Part shown: positions 17,695 to 25,435 of the stretch, piece after piece | Layout of the letters: the number at the start of each line of letters is the position of its first letter | Position numbering within the stretch: the stretch's first letter is position 1 | Assembly (NCBI RefSeq): GCF_023078475.1 | Contig: NZ_CP095741.1 | Location: 4,092,001 to 4,156,000 of the forward strand | Length of the DNA stretch: 64,000 bases | Direction of reading: 5' to 3' | Origin: Luteibacter aegosomaticola | GTDB lineage: Bacteria; Pseudomonadota; Gammaproteobacteria; Xanthomonadales; Rhodanobacteraceae | Program-made: the position numbers and the translations under genes | The notes under the pieces: model-generated | What the model saw: only the letters and a program-made list of their open reading frames with translations | What the model was told of the DNA's origin: nothing | Database searches by the model: none

Positions 17695-17708
17695 GGTGGG
17701 GCGGTGGG

Positions 17709-19616
17709 TTATTTGCCTTCGACGACGGGCAGTTCGATCGCGCTGGCTTCGCCTGGGGTGTGGAACACCTGCTGCGTGGCCTTCACGTAATCGGACGGCT
17801 TGGCGAAGAAGATGTTCGGCACGTAGGTCTGCGGGTTGCGGTCGTACAGCGGGAACCACGACGACTGCACCTGAACCATCACCCGGTGGCCCGGGAGGAA
17901 GGTGTGGTTCACCGTCGGCAGGCCGAACTTGTACTGCAGCGGCGTGTTCGGGGTAAGCGCCTTCGGTTCGCTGAAGCTCTCGCGGTAACGGCCGCGGAAG
18001 ATGTCCATCGAAACCGACAGCTCGTAGCCGCCCATTTCAGGATTGCTGGCATTCGTATCCGGGTAGACGTCGATGAGCTTCACCACCCAGTCGCTATCCG
18101 TGCCGCTGGTCGAGGCGTAGAGGTTCACCTGGGGCGCACCCGCGACACGCAGCGGCGCGGTGAGCGGCTCGGTCACGTAGGTAAGCACGTCGGGGCGGCC
18201 GTCGACGAAGCGCTGGTCGTGCACCAGCCAGGTCGTCCACGACTGGCGATCCGCGAAGTGCACCGGGCGCGGCACGTACGGCACGGGCTTGGCCGGGTCG
18301 GAGACGTACTCGTCGTACTTCGGCGCATCCGCCGCCGGCGCGGTGAACGAGAGGCCGCCGTTGGCTTCGAGGTAGAGCGGTTTGGTGCCCTTCGCCTGCG
18401 GCCAGCTCTTGAAGCGATCCCAGTGGTTTTCGCCCGTGTTGTAGATGAGCACCGGCGGCGTGTTGGCCTTGGGCGCGCCATCCACCAGGTACTGGTTGAA
18501 GAACGGCAGCAGCACGTCGCGACGGAACTGAAGGGCCGTATCGCCATCCCAGTTCAGCGCACCGAGCGAGGCGGCACCGTAGTTCACCTGACTGTGGCGC
18601 CACGGGCCCATCACGAGGAAGTTCTTGTCGTTGCCCTTGTCCTTCGGCTCCACCGCTTCGTAGCTGTGGATCGCACCCCACATGTCTTCCTGGTCCCACA
18701 GGCCCTGCAGCCACATGGTGGGCACCTTGAGCGGCTGCTTCGCCATCACCTTGTCAAGCGCCTGGTTGGACCAGAAGCTGTCGTAGGCCGGATGCTCGCT
18801 CACCTTGCGCCAGTACGGCAGGTTATCGATGCCGGCGGCATGGGCGTAATCGCCCGCCGAGCCGGCGCGCAGGAAGTTCTCGTAATCGTCGTAGCCCGCG
18901 CGGGTGATCTCGCTGCCCTTGCCGGCCTTGGTGGTCTGGCCGGTGAAGTAATCGAAGTTGGTCTGGCGGTAGGCGCCGTAGTGGAACCAGTCATCGCCCA
19001 TCCAGCCATCGACCATCGGGCTCTCGGGCGCGGCCACCTTGAGCGCCGGGTGCGGATTCACCAGGGCCATGACTACGGTGAAGCCCTCGTAGGAGGACCC
19101 CAGCATGCCGACCTTGCCGTTCGACTCCGGCAGGTTCTTCACCAGCCAGTCGATCGTGTCGTACGCATCGGTGGAGTGATCGACCTTGGTGTCGTTGAGC
19201 GGACCGATCAGCGGGCGGGTCATCACGTAATCGCCCTTGGAGCCGTACTTGCCGCGCACATCCTGGAACACGCGGATGTAGCCGGCATCGACGAACACCT
19301 CGTCGCCCTGGGGCAGCAGGTCGCGCATGGTATGCGCATCGGCGCGGGCGGCGCGGCCGTCGGCGTTATAGGGCGTGCGGGTGAGCAGGATCGGGGCGTG
19401 CTTCGCGCCCTTGGGGATCACGATCACCGTGTGCAGCGTGACGCCATCGCGCATGGGGATCTCGACCACGCGCTTGATGAAGTTATCGGCCGTCGTCGGC
19501 GCCTCGTACTTCGCCGGGATATCCGGGGTCATCGGGGCGGTCTGGGCCGTGGCGAGGCCAGCGGCAACAGCGAGGGAGAGGGCAAGCAGGGAGTACGGCA
19601 GCGAACGACGAGGCAT
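17709..19616 (-). CDS. Exported CocE/NonD-family hydrolase (X-Pro dipeptidyl-peptidase S15 fold)
   Basis: Secreted serine hydrolase of 635 residues. A signal peptide (PYSLLALSLAVAAGLATAQ, cleavage near residue 25) precedes the alpha/beta-hydrolase domain. The nucleophile is in the GMLGSSYEGF motif (Ser175), and VFQDVRGKYGSKGDY and a WLxGLWDQEDMWG segment match the S15/CocE family. The C-terminal half (about 400-630) is the jelly-roll X-Pro dipeptidyl-peptidase C domain. Relatives include cocaine esterase, glutaryl-7-ACA acylase and alpha-amino-acid ester hydrolase, so the substrate is uncertain (peptide, amide or ester). ATG 19616 is chosen to give the signal peptide; the frame upstream to 19691 is not supported. 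Neighbours do not suggest a pathway. Confidence 0.9.
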   Translation of the reverse strand: MPRRSLPYSLLALSLAVAAGLATAQTAPMTPDIPAKYEAPTTADNFIKRVVEIPMRDGVTLHTVIVIPKGAKHAPILLTRTPYNADGRAARADAHTMRDLLPQGDEVFVDAGYIRVFQDVRGKYGSKGDYVMTRPLIGPLNDTKVDHSTDAYDTIDWLVKNLPESNGKVGMLGSSYEGFTVVMALVNPHPALKVAAPESPMVDGWMGDDWFHYGAYRQTNFDYFTGQTTKAGKGSEITRAGYDDYENFLRAGSAGDYAHAAGIDNLPYWRKVSEHPAYDSFWSNQALDKVMAKQPLKVPTMWLQGLWDQEDMWGAIHSYEAVEPKDKGNDKNFLVMGPWRHSQVNYGAASLGALNWDGDTALQFRRDVLLPFFNQYLVDGAPKANTPPVLIYNTGENHWDRFKSWPQAKGTKPLYLEANGGLSFTAPAADAPKYDEYVSDPAKPVPYVPRPVHFADRQSWTTWLVHDQRFVDGRPDVLTYVTEPLTAPLRVAGAPQVNLYASTSGTDSDWVVKLIDVYPDTNASNPEMGGYELSVSMDIFRGRYRESFSEPKALTPNTPLQYKFGLPTVNHTFLPGHRVMVQVQSSWFPLYDRNPQTYVPNIFFAKPSDYVKATQQVFHTPGEASAIELPVVEGK

Positions 19617-19711
19617 CAGGCGGTTCCTGTGGCAGTGGGACGGCATAACCGCCCTAGCCTGCCGCATCCATCGCCGGGACACCATGGCCACCCGTCATGG
19701 ATGGCGGGCAT

Positions 19712-19745
19712 AAAAAAACGCCGCCCCGAAGGGCGGCGTTTCCTT
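19712..19745 (-). terminator. Intrinsic terminator for the 19778-20035 lipoprotein gene
   Basis: ACGCCGCC / GGCGGCGT arms with a CCGAAG loop, and seven A residues on the left that read as a T-run on the minus strand. It lies 33 bases beyond the lipoprotein stop. Confidence 0.85.
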
Positions 19746-19777
19746 TCGACCTGGCCCGGACGGGCCAGTGCGCGCAA

Positions 19778-20035
19778 TTACTTGGCAGCGGTCGAAGCAG
19801 CGGCCGGAGCGTCGGCAGCCGGAGCGGCGGTCGAAGCAGCAGCCGGAGCAGCGTCGGCAGCCGGAGCGGCGGTCGAAGCAGCGGCCGGAGCCTCAGCCGG
19901 GGCAGCAGCCGGAGCGGCGGTCGAAGCAGCAGCCGGGGCGGTGTCGGCCGGGGCAGCGTTGTCTTCGCTCTTGTTGCAGCCCGAGAGGGCGGCGACGGCG
20001 ATGAGGGCGAGAGCGGCGATCGGGGCAAACTTCAT
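19778..20035 (-). CDS. Small Ala/Pro-rich lipoprotein
   Basis: An 85-residue protein that begins MKFAPIAALALIAVAALSGC; LSGC is a lipobox, so it should be cleaved and lipidated at Cys20. The mature part is NKSEDNAAPADTAP followed by repeats of APAAASTAAPAAD (four to five copies), with no recognisable domain. The tandem DNA repeat (GCGGTCGAAGCAGC-like units about 33-42 bases apart) means the length may vary between strains. A strong terminator follows, and AGAGGAG precedes the ATG, so it is a monocistronic, well-translated gene. Function unknown; similar small lipoproteins are common envelope components. Confidence 0.8.
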   Translation of the reverse strand: MKFAPIAALALIAVAALSGCNKSEDNAAPADTAPAAASTAAPAAAPAEAPAAASTAAPAADAAPAAASTAAPAADAPAAASTAAK

Positions 20036-20575
20036 GGTGTGTGGCTCCTCTAAATGTTTTTATGAAGCAAATGCGACGGTTGATACCCACCACGTAAGGC
20101 GGAACCCTCCACGGCTACCACCGCACTTGCGGGCTTATCGGTGTAACACGCTGGACGTACCTATCCGAAGATAACCGCGTCTAGGGCTTAACGACAATGG
20201 TGAAGCGAGTCTGTGAAACGACGCAGCTCAGACGCGTTCCCAGCCATTTTCAGAATAAACGGGTCTTCACGCACGCGGCTAGCCCCCCGACTTGTCATGG
20301 TTAAGTTGGCATTATGACACGATGTATACGCCGCGTATCCCTGCGACCGGGCCGGAAGCGTCCGGCAACCTGAACGCATATGCCTAAAAGCGCGTCATTT
20401 CGCGCAAAGCGGCCGCCCCGGGCAAGCGCACGAAAAGTCGCGATCTCCCCGTCCACGGTCGGCAACGGCGGCTGAATTCCTATGAAAGAGGTCACAGCAA
20501 ACGACACGTGAAGGTTGACAATTTTGACCCTCCAGACGGCCCGGGCACGGTCGCTGGCGTGTGCGGGCGGAAAAG
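20036..20575. other. 540-base stretch without a recognised gene
   Basis: Nothing coding is supported. It contains the ribosome binding site of the lipoprotein gene (AGAGGAG, complement near 20045-20052). Composition is patchy, with AT-rich islands near 20245-20330 and TTGACAATTTTGAC at 20516-20529. No TATAAT-like partner lies at the right distance from that TTGACA. Frames of 60-120 codons cross it but show no protein-like pattern. Confidence 0.5.
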
Positions 20576-21451
20576 CTAGCCTGCGAGCTCGGCCGACTCG
20601 GGCCGTGCGCGTCTTGCCGTCATCGTGCTGCCGATCGATGCCAACACGATGAAACCGATCGCGAGCCACTGGTGGCTGGTGAGGTGCTCGCCAAGCAACA
20701 GCATGGCCAGGAACGACGCGACCGCCGGCTCGAGACTCACCATGATCCCGAAGGTCTGGCTGGGCAGCCGCTTGAGCGCCATCATTTCCAGGGACATCGG
20801 GATAGCGCTCGATACGATCGCGATGCCCACGCCCGCCGCCAGGATCATCGGGTTGAGCAGCTGGGCTCCGGCATGCGCGATACCGAATGGCACCACCACC
20901 AGGCTGGCGGCGACGAGGCCAAGGGAGACCGAGTGCCCGGCGTGCAGGTGGCCCGCCTGTTTGCCGAACAGGATGTACAACGCCCAGCAGACCGCGGCAC
21001 CCAGCGCGAACATGACACCCGTTGGGTCCAGCGTGGATTGCTGGCCCAGCGGCAGCAGCATCGCAAGGCCGACCATGGCGCTGGCGAGCCAGAGGAAATC
21101 CACGGGGCGGCGCGAAGAAAGCATGGCCACCGCCAGCGGCCCACTGAATTCGATGGCCACGGCCAGGCCGAACGGGATGGTGCGCAAGGCCATGTAGAAC
21201 AGCAGGTTCATCACGCCCAGGGTGAGCCCGTAGCGGATGACGAACCCGGCATCGCGCCGGCTAAGCGGCCAGCGCCACGGCCGCCAGAACAGCAACAGCA
21301 CGATCGCCGAAAAGCCGACGCGCAGGGCCGACGTGCCCTCAGCCCCCACCAGGGGGAAGAGCTTCTTGGCGAATGAGGTGCCGATGCACAACGAGGTGAC
21401 CGACCCGAGCACGGCAAGCGCGGGTAGCCAGGGGGCTTTCTGGGATTCCAT
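20576..21451 (-). CDS. EamA/RhtA-family inner-membrane exporter
   Basis: Drug/metabolite-transporter superfamily permease of 291 residues with ten hydrophobic helices in two EamA repeats (about 10-140 and 150-280). The sequence pattern (GTSFAKKLFP near residue 24, FYMALRTIPFGLAVAIEFSGPLAVA, and SSAIPMSLEMMALKRLPSQTFGIMVSLEPAVA) closely resembles RhtA, the threonine/homoserine exporter. The likely role is amino-acid efflux, but substrate range varies in this family. It is monocistronic on the minus strand, with a long palindrome separating it from the reductase gene upstream. Confidence 0.85.
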   Translation of the reverse strand: MESQKAPWLPALAVLGSVTSLCIGTSFAKKLFPLVGAEGTSALRVGFSAIVLLLFWRPWRWPLSRRDAGFVIRYGLTLGVMNLLFYMALRTIPFGLAVAIEFSGPLAVAMLSSRRPVDFLWLASAMVGLAMLLPLGQQSTLDPTGVMFALGAAVCWALYILFGKQAGHLHAGHSVSLGLVAASLVVVPFGIAHAGAQLLNPMILAAGVGIAIVSSAIPMSLEMMALKRLPSQTFGIMVSLEPAVASFLAMLLLGEHLTSHQWLAIGFIVLASIGSTMTARRARPESAELAG

Positions 21452-21473
21452 GCCCGAACTCTAGCCGAGAGCC

Positions 21474-21519
21474 ACACGCTCTTGTAGGAGCGAGCAAGCT
21501 CGCTCCTACAAGAGCGTGT
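21474..21519. repeat. 46-bp perfect REP palindrome
   Basis: Twenty-two-base arms with no mismatch around a central AA; the core GTAGGAGCGAGC-AA-GCTCGCTCCTAC is a REP unit and the flanking ACACGCTCTT/AAGAGCGTGT extend the stem. It lies just downstream of the reductase stop (21524) and upstream of the exporter start (21451). It could act as a strong 3' hairpin, though no T-run follows. Confidence 0.85.
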
Positions 21520-21523
21520 TTCG

Positions 21524-22399
21524 TCAGGCGGTGGTCTTGCCGATGGCTTCGAGGTCTTCGAGCACTTCGTGCGGCAGGACGAGGTTCGCGGCGTCGAGGT
21601 TCTGGCGCAGGTGGGTGAGCGAGGAGGTGCCTGGGATCAGCAGGATGTTCGGTGAGCGGTGCAGCAGCCAGGCCAGCGCCACCTGCATCGGCGTCTCGTC
21701 AAGATGCTTCGCCACGGCCGCGAGCTTGTCGGATTGCAGCGGGCTGAAACCGCCCAGCGGGAAGAACGGCACGTAAGCGATGCCCATCTCGTTCAGCGCA
21801 TCCACCAGGCCGTCATCGGCGCGCTGCACCAGGTTGTACTGGTTCTGCACGCACACCACCGGCGCAATGCGCTGCGCTTCCTTCACCTGGGCCAGCGTGG
21901 CGTTGCTCAGGCCAAGATGGCGGATGAGGCCCTGCTGCTGCAGCTCGGCCAGCGCGGTGAACTGCTCCTCGATCGAGCCTTCCTTCGGCGCATGGATATC
22001 GCCCATGAGACGCATATTCACCACGTCGATCACGTCCACACCCAGGTTGCGCAGGTTGTCGTGCACGGCGGCCTTCAGCTCGGCCGGCTTCTGCGCCGGG
22101 TTCCACGAGGCATCGTCACCACGGGTGGCCCCAACCTTGGTCACGATGGTCAGGTCATCCGGGTACGGGCTCAGCGCCTCGCGAATCAGCTTGTTGGTGA
22201 CGTGCGGGCCGTAGAAGTCGCTGGTGTCGATGTGGTTCACGCCCGAGTCGATCGCCTCGCGGAGCACGGCAAGCGCGGTGGCGTGATCCTTCGGCGGGCC
22301 AAACACGCCCGGGCCAGCCAGCTGCATGGCGCCGTAACCGATGCGGTGGACCTTGCGGTCGCCGAGGGTCCAGCTGCCAGACTTCGAAATGTCGGTCAT
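21524..22399 (-). CDS. Aldo/keto reductase family oxidoreductase
   Basis: NADPH-dependent (beta/alpha)8 oxidoreductase of 291 residues. The substrate and nucleotide motifs are visible: GYGAMQLAGPGVFG near residue 21, the catalytic Asp58/Tyr63 in HIDTSDFYGPHVTNKLI, Lys in IVTKVGATRG, and a C-terminal LLIPGTSSLTHLRQNLDA for the cofactor phosphate. It resembles the YdbC / pyridoxal-reductase-like branch of AKRs. It is divergent from a LysR-type regulator with 96 bases between starts, which is the usual arrangement for a regulator and its target. The physiological aldehyde or ketone is unknown. Confidence 0.9.
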   Translation of the reverse strand: MTDISKSGSWTLGDRKVHRIGYGAMQLAGPGVFGPPKDHATALAVLREAIDSGVNHIDTSDFYGPHVTNKLIREALSPYPDDLTIVTKVGATRGDDASWNPAQKPAELKAAVHDNLRNLGVDVIDVVNMRLMGDIHAPKEGSIEEQFTALAELQQQGLIRHLGLSNATLAQVKEAQRIAPVVCVQNQYNLVQRADDGLVDALNEMGIAYVPFFPLGGFSPLQSDKLAAVAKHLDETPMQVALAWLLHRSPNILLIPGTSSLTHLRQNLDAANLVLPHEVLEDLEAIGKTTA

Positions 22400-22495
22400 C
22401 GGTGGTCACTCCATTGGGGTTGAGAGGACTATAGGCGCTCCTGCTTTGCGCGATAATCCGTTCAAACCGGCACGGGCCGTACGGCATTCCGAACA

Positions 22496-23401
22496 ATGAC
22501 CGACTTCCAGGATCTTTCCGCCTTCCTCGCCGTGGTCCGCGCCAACGGCTTTCGTGAGGCAGCCCGCACCGCCGGGCAGTCGGCTTCCAGCCTGAGCGAG
22601 GCCGTACGCCGCATCGAGGCCTCGATGGGCGTGCGCCTGCTCAACCGCACCACCCGCTCGGTGGCCCCCACCGAAGTCGGCGCCCGCCTGGCCGAGCGCC
22701 TGGCGCCCGCGTTTAGCGAAGTGGAAGCCGCGCTCGATGTGGTGAACCACTTCCGTGACCGCCCGGCGGGGACGCTGCGCATCAACGTGCCCGCCAATAT
22801 CGCGAAGACGGTGTTGCAGCCGATCATCTTCCCCTTCCTCGAGCGCTACCCCGATATCCGCCTGGAGATCGTGGTGGAAGACAGCTTCGTCGACCTGCTC
22901 GCCGCGGGCTGCGATGCGGGCATCCGCTACGACGAGCGGCTCGAGCTGGATATGGTCGCCCTGCCGATCGGCCCGCGCACGCAGCGGCTGGTCACGGCGG
23001 CGGCGCCTGCGTACCTGGCCGAGCACGGCACCCCCACCCATCCGCGCGACCTGCTCCGGCATCGCTGCATGCGCGGTCAATTCTCGGGCGGGCGGATCCC
23101 AGCGTGGGAGTTCGAGCGCGAAGGTGAGGTGGTCCTCGTTGAACCGCAGGGTCCGCTGCTCGTGCGCCAGGGCTCCGCGTTCGACCTGGCCGTGGATGGT
23201 GCCGTCGCCGGACTCGGTATCGTCCATCTGTTCGACGACTGGCTGCGCGCGCCGCTGAAAAGCGGTGCTCTCGTCACGGTGCTCGATGACTGGGTGCAGG
23301 AGTTCAGTGGCCCCTTCCTGTATTACCCGGGGCGCAAGCACCTGCCCTCGCCGCTACGCGCCTTCGTCGATTTCATTCGCGAAACCGGCGCCTCAGCCTG
23401 A
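22496..23401 (+). CDS. LysR-family transcriptional regulator
   Basis: A 301-residue LTTR. Winged helix-turn-helix at residues 1-60 (FLAVVRANGFREAARTAGQSASSLSEAVRRIE and LLNRTTRSVAPTEVG), then a LysR substrate-binding domain (90-295) of the CrgA/DsdC-like type common to proteobacterial AKR regulators. Divergent from the aldo/keto reductase, which it most likely controls. The 96-base intergenic region contains GCGATAAT near 22450 but no confident LysR box was picked. The 3' end overlaps the convergent marR gene by nine bases. Confidence 0.93.
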   Translation: MTDFQDLSAFLAVVRANGFREAARTAGQSASSLSEAVRRIEASMGVRLLNRTTRSVAPTEVGARLAERLAPAFSEVEAALDVVNHFRDRPAGTLRINVPANIAKTVLQPIIFPFLERYPDIRLEIVVEDSFVDLLAAGCDAGIRYDERLELDMVALPIGPRTQRLVTAAAPAYLAEHGTPTHPRDLLRHRCMRGQFSGGRIPAWEFEREGEVVLVEPQGPLLVRQGSAFDLAVDGAVAGLGIVHLFDDWLRAPLKSGALVTVLDDWVQEFSGPFLYYPGRKHLPSPLRAFVDFIRETGASA

Positions 23402-23884
23402 GGGCGGATCCACCCGCGCTTCCAGCGCGTCGGCGAACTTGCGCATCAGCCTGACGAGGTCGTCGAAATCCCGCGCATCCCAATCGGCGAACACCTGCCC
23501 CGCCATACGCAAGCGGGCGGCGTCGATCATCGCCGTCATCGCACTGCCCTCCTCGGTAATCACCGATTCGCGCACGCGACGGTCGCCGGGCTGCGGCCGA
23601 CGGCTGACGAGGCCCAGGCTCTCCAGCTTCGCCACCTGCCGGCTCAGCGTCGTGTAGTCGCGACCGATCCGGTCGGCCAGTTCCACCACACCGATCGGGC
23701 CCAGGCGCTCGATTAGCACGAGCGGGGGAAACAGCGCTCGATCCAGCTTGATGCCGGCCTCCCGGATCAGGGCTTCATCGCCCTGCGGCCGGTTCATGAC
23801 GCCCACCAGGCTGATCAGCGCGCCGTGGAGGGACCGCAATTGCTCACGATTATGTGCATCTTGCACATATTTTTGATCTGACAT
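23393..23884 (-). CDS. MarR-family transcriptional regulator
   Basis: A 163-residue winged-helix repressor-type protein. It has the MarR layout: N-terminal dimerisation helix, the HTH (IGVVELADRIGRDYTTLSRQVAKLESLGLVSRRP), the wing with the conserved Asp/Arg of PGDRRVRESVITEEG, and C-terminal dimerisation helices. ATG 23884 is used because MSDQKYVQDAHNREQL matches the usual short N-terminus; the frame open far upstream is antisense to the monooxygenase. It is divergent from the FAD monooxygenase, with 48 bases between starts. Two copies of an ATGTGCATCTT motif lie at 23851-23869 (inside its own 5' coding region) and 23900-23918, so it probably autoregulates and represses the monooxygenase until a phenolic ligand binds. 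Confidence 0.92.
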   Translation of the reverse strand: MSDQKYVQDAHNREQLRSLHGALISLVGVMNRPQGDEALIREAGIKLDRALFPPLVLIERLGPIGVVELADRIGRDYTTLSRQVAKLESLGLVSRRPQPGDRRVRESVITEEGSAMTAMIDAARLRMAGQVFADWDARDFDDLVRLMRKFADALEARVDPPSG

Positions 23885-23918
23885 AGGATGCTCCCGCGAT
23901 ATGTGCATCTTACACCTA
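23851..23918. promoter_or_regulatory. Two candidate MarR operators and the monooxygenase promoter
   Basis: Operator 1 is the perfect TATGTGCA-TCT-TGCACATA (23851-23869). Operator 2 is the imperfect TATGTGCA-TCT-TACACCTA (23900-23918); their centres are 49 bases apart. Between and over them lies a plausible sigma-70 promoter for the rightward gene: TTGCAC (23861-23866), 17 bases, TAGGAT (23884-23889). The -35 box is inside operator 1, and the expected transcription start is just before operator 2. Confidence 0.65.
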
Positions 23919-23932
23919 TTTCGGAGCCAGCC

Positions 23933-25435
23933 ATGACCCAGTCCTCGTCCGTCGATGTCCTGATCTGCGGCGCCGGCGCATCCGGCCTCACCCTCGGCAT
24001 CGAGCTCGCCCGCCGCGGCGTGCGATTCCGACTCATCGAAAAGCAGCCGGTCCCGTTCCAGGGATCGCGCGGCAAAGGTATCCAGCCACGCACCCTCGAG
24101 ATCTTCGATGACATCGGCGTCGTGGACCGCATGGCCGCCATCGGCGGCCCCTACCCGCTCGTGCGCCACCACGCCGCCGACGGGAGCAGCCACGACGCGC
24201 TCGCCATCGCTGAAGCTGCCGCTACGCCGGCCGAGCCCTACGGCACGCCGCTGATGCTGCCGCAGTTCCTCACCGAAGGCGTCCTCCGCGATCGGCTCGT
24301 GGAGCTGGGTGGTCGCGTTGAGTTCGGCCATACGCTGGCAGGCTTCACCCAGGCCGCAGAAGGCGTCACCGCGACGATCGCGGGGCCGAATGGCGAAGAG
24401 ACCGTCTGCGCGCGCTACCTCATCGCCGCCGATGGCGGGCGCAGCTTCATCCGTCGCACGCTGGAGATCGGCTTCCCCGGCAAGGAACTCGGTGTACGCG
24501 CCATCGTGGCCGACGTGAACCTCAGCGGTCTTGAGCGCGATGCGTGGCATCGCTTTGGTGATGGCGACATGCAACGTCAGATCGCTCTCTGCCCGCTGGC
24601 GGGTACCGACCTGTTCCAGATCCAGGCGCCGATCCCGCTGGAAGGTGAGGTGGACCTTTCCGTCGCCGGGTTGCAAGCGTTCGTGCTCGAGCGTACCGGT
24701 CGCCATGACCTCCGCGTGGAGCAGGTGCACTGGGCCTCTGCGTACAGCATGAGCGCGCGCCTTGCCGACCACTACCGCGTGGGCGATGTGTTTCTCGTGG
24801 GTGATGCGGCGCACGTACACCCGCCGACGGGCGGCCAGGGCCTCAATACCAGCACGCAGGATGCGTACAACCTGGGCTGGAAGCTGGCCGCCGTGCTCGG
24901 TGGCGCGCCAGCAGCACTATTGGATACGTACGAAGAAGAACGCCGCCCCATCGCCGCCGGCATGCTCGGCCTCGCCACGCGCATGCTCGATGCGCTGAAG
25001 CAGGGCAGCATGCGCCGGACGCGCGAAACGCAGCAGCTCGATCTCGGTTATGCGGGTAGCTCGCTCGCCGTGGACGCGCCGGCGCTTGACGATGCCACGG
25101 TCGTCGCCGGTGATCGCGCACCTGACGCGCCGCTTCGTGGTGCAGGCGGCCAGCCTGTGCGTCTGTTCGATCTGCTTCGCGGGCCGCACTGGACCTTGCT
25201 TGGCGTCGGTGCGGACCGCACGCGACTGCCATCGCGTGCGAATGTGCACATGCATATGATCGGTGAGGGGCACGAGCTTCGTGACGACGGCGGCCACTTC
25301 CAGGCCGCGTACGGGCTGCCCGCAGGCGCATGGGTACTGATCCGGCCGGACGGCTACATCGGCGCCATCGCCGATGCAGCCCATACCGACGCCCTGCTTG
25401 CCTACATGGCGCTTAATTCTTCCGCAGCGGCCTGA
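23933..25435 (+). CDS. FAD-dependent aromatic monooxygenase (PheA/TfdB/MhpA type)
   Basis: Class A flavoprotein hydroxylase of 500 residues. It has the N-terminal dinucleotide motif ICGAGASGLTLGIELARRG (about residues 10-29), the DG-type middle motif RYLIAADGGRSFIRR (about 160-175) and the FAD ribityl-binding GD motif VFLVGDAAHVHPPTGGQGLN (about 285-305). A C-terminal thioredoxin-like domain ends the protein, as in phenol hydroxylases. Substrates in this family are phenols and other aromatics or antibiotics. ATG 23933 follows GGAGCC; the frame from 23888 would run over operator 2. It is divergent from MarR and its 3' end overlaps the convergent epoxide hydrolase by 23 bases. Confidence 0.9.
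   Translation: MTQSSSVDVLICGAGASGLTLGIELARRGVRFRLIEKQPVPFQGSRGKGIQPRTLEIFDDIGVVDRMAAIGGPYPLVRHHAADGSSHDALAIAEAAATPAEPYGTPLMLPQFLTEGVLRDRLVELGGRVEFGHTLAGFTQAAEGVTATIAGPNGEETVCARYLIAADGGRSFIRRTLEIGFPGKELGVRAIVADVNLSGLERDAWHRFGDGDMQRQIALCPLAGTDLFQIQAPIPLEGEVDLSVAGLQAFVLERTGRHDLRVEQVHWASAYSMSARLADHYRVGDVFLVGDAAHVHPPTGGQGLNTSTQDAYNLGWKLAAVLGGAPAALLDTYEEERRPIAAGMLGLATRMLDALKQGSMRRTRETQQLDLGYAGSSLAVDAPALDDATVVAGDRAPDAPLRGAGGQPVRLFDLLRGPHWTLLGVGADRTRLPSRANVHMHMIGEGHELRDDGGHFQAAYGLPAGAWVLIRPDGYIGAIADAAHTDALLAYMALNSSAAA

Noticed and set aside
20516..20529. TTGACAATTTTGAC as a promoter -35
   Set aside because: No TATAAT-like sequence lies 15-19 bases downstream on the plus strand and no plus-strand gene follows; the adjacent gene is on the minus strand.
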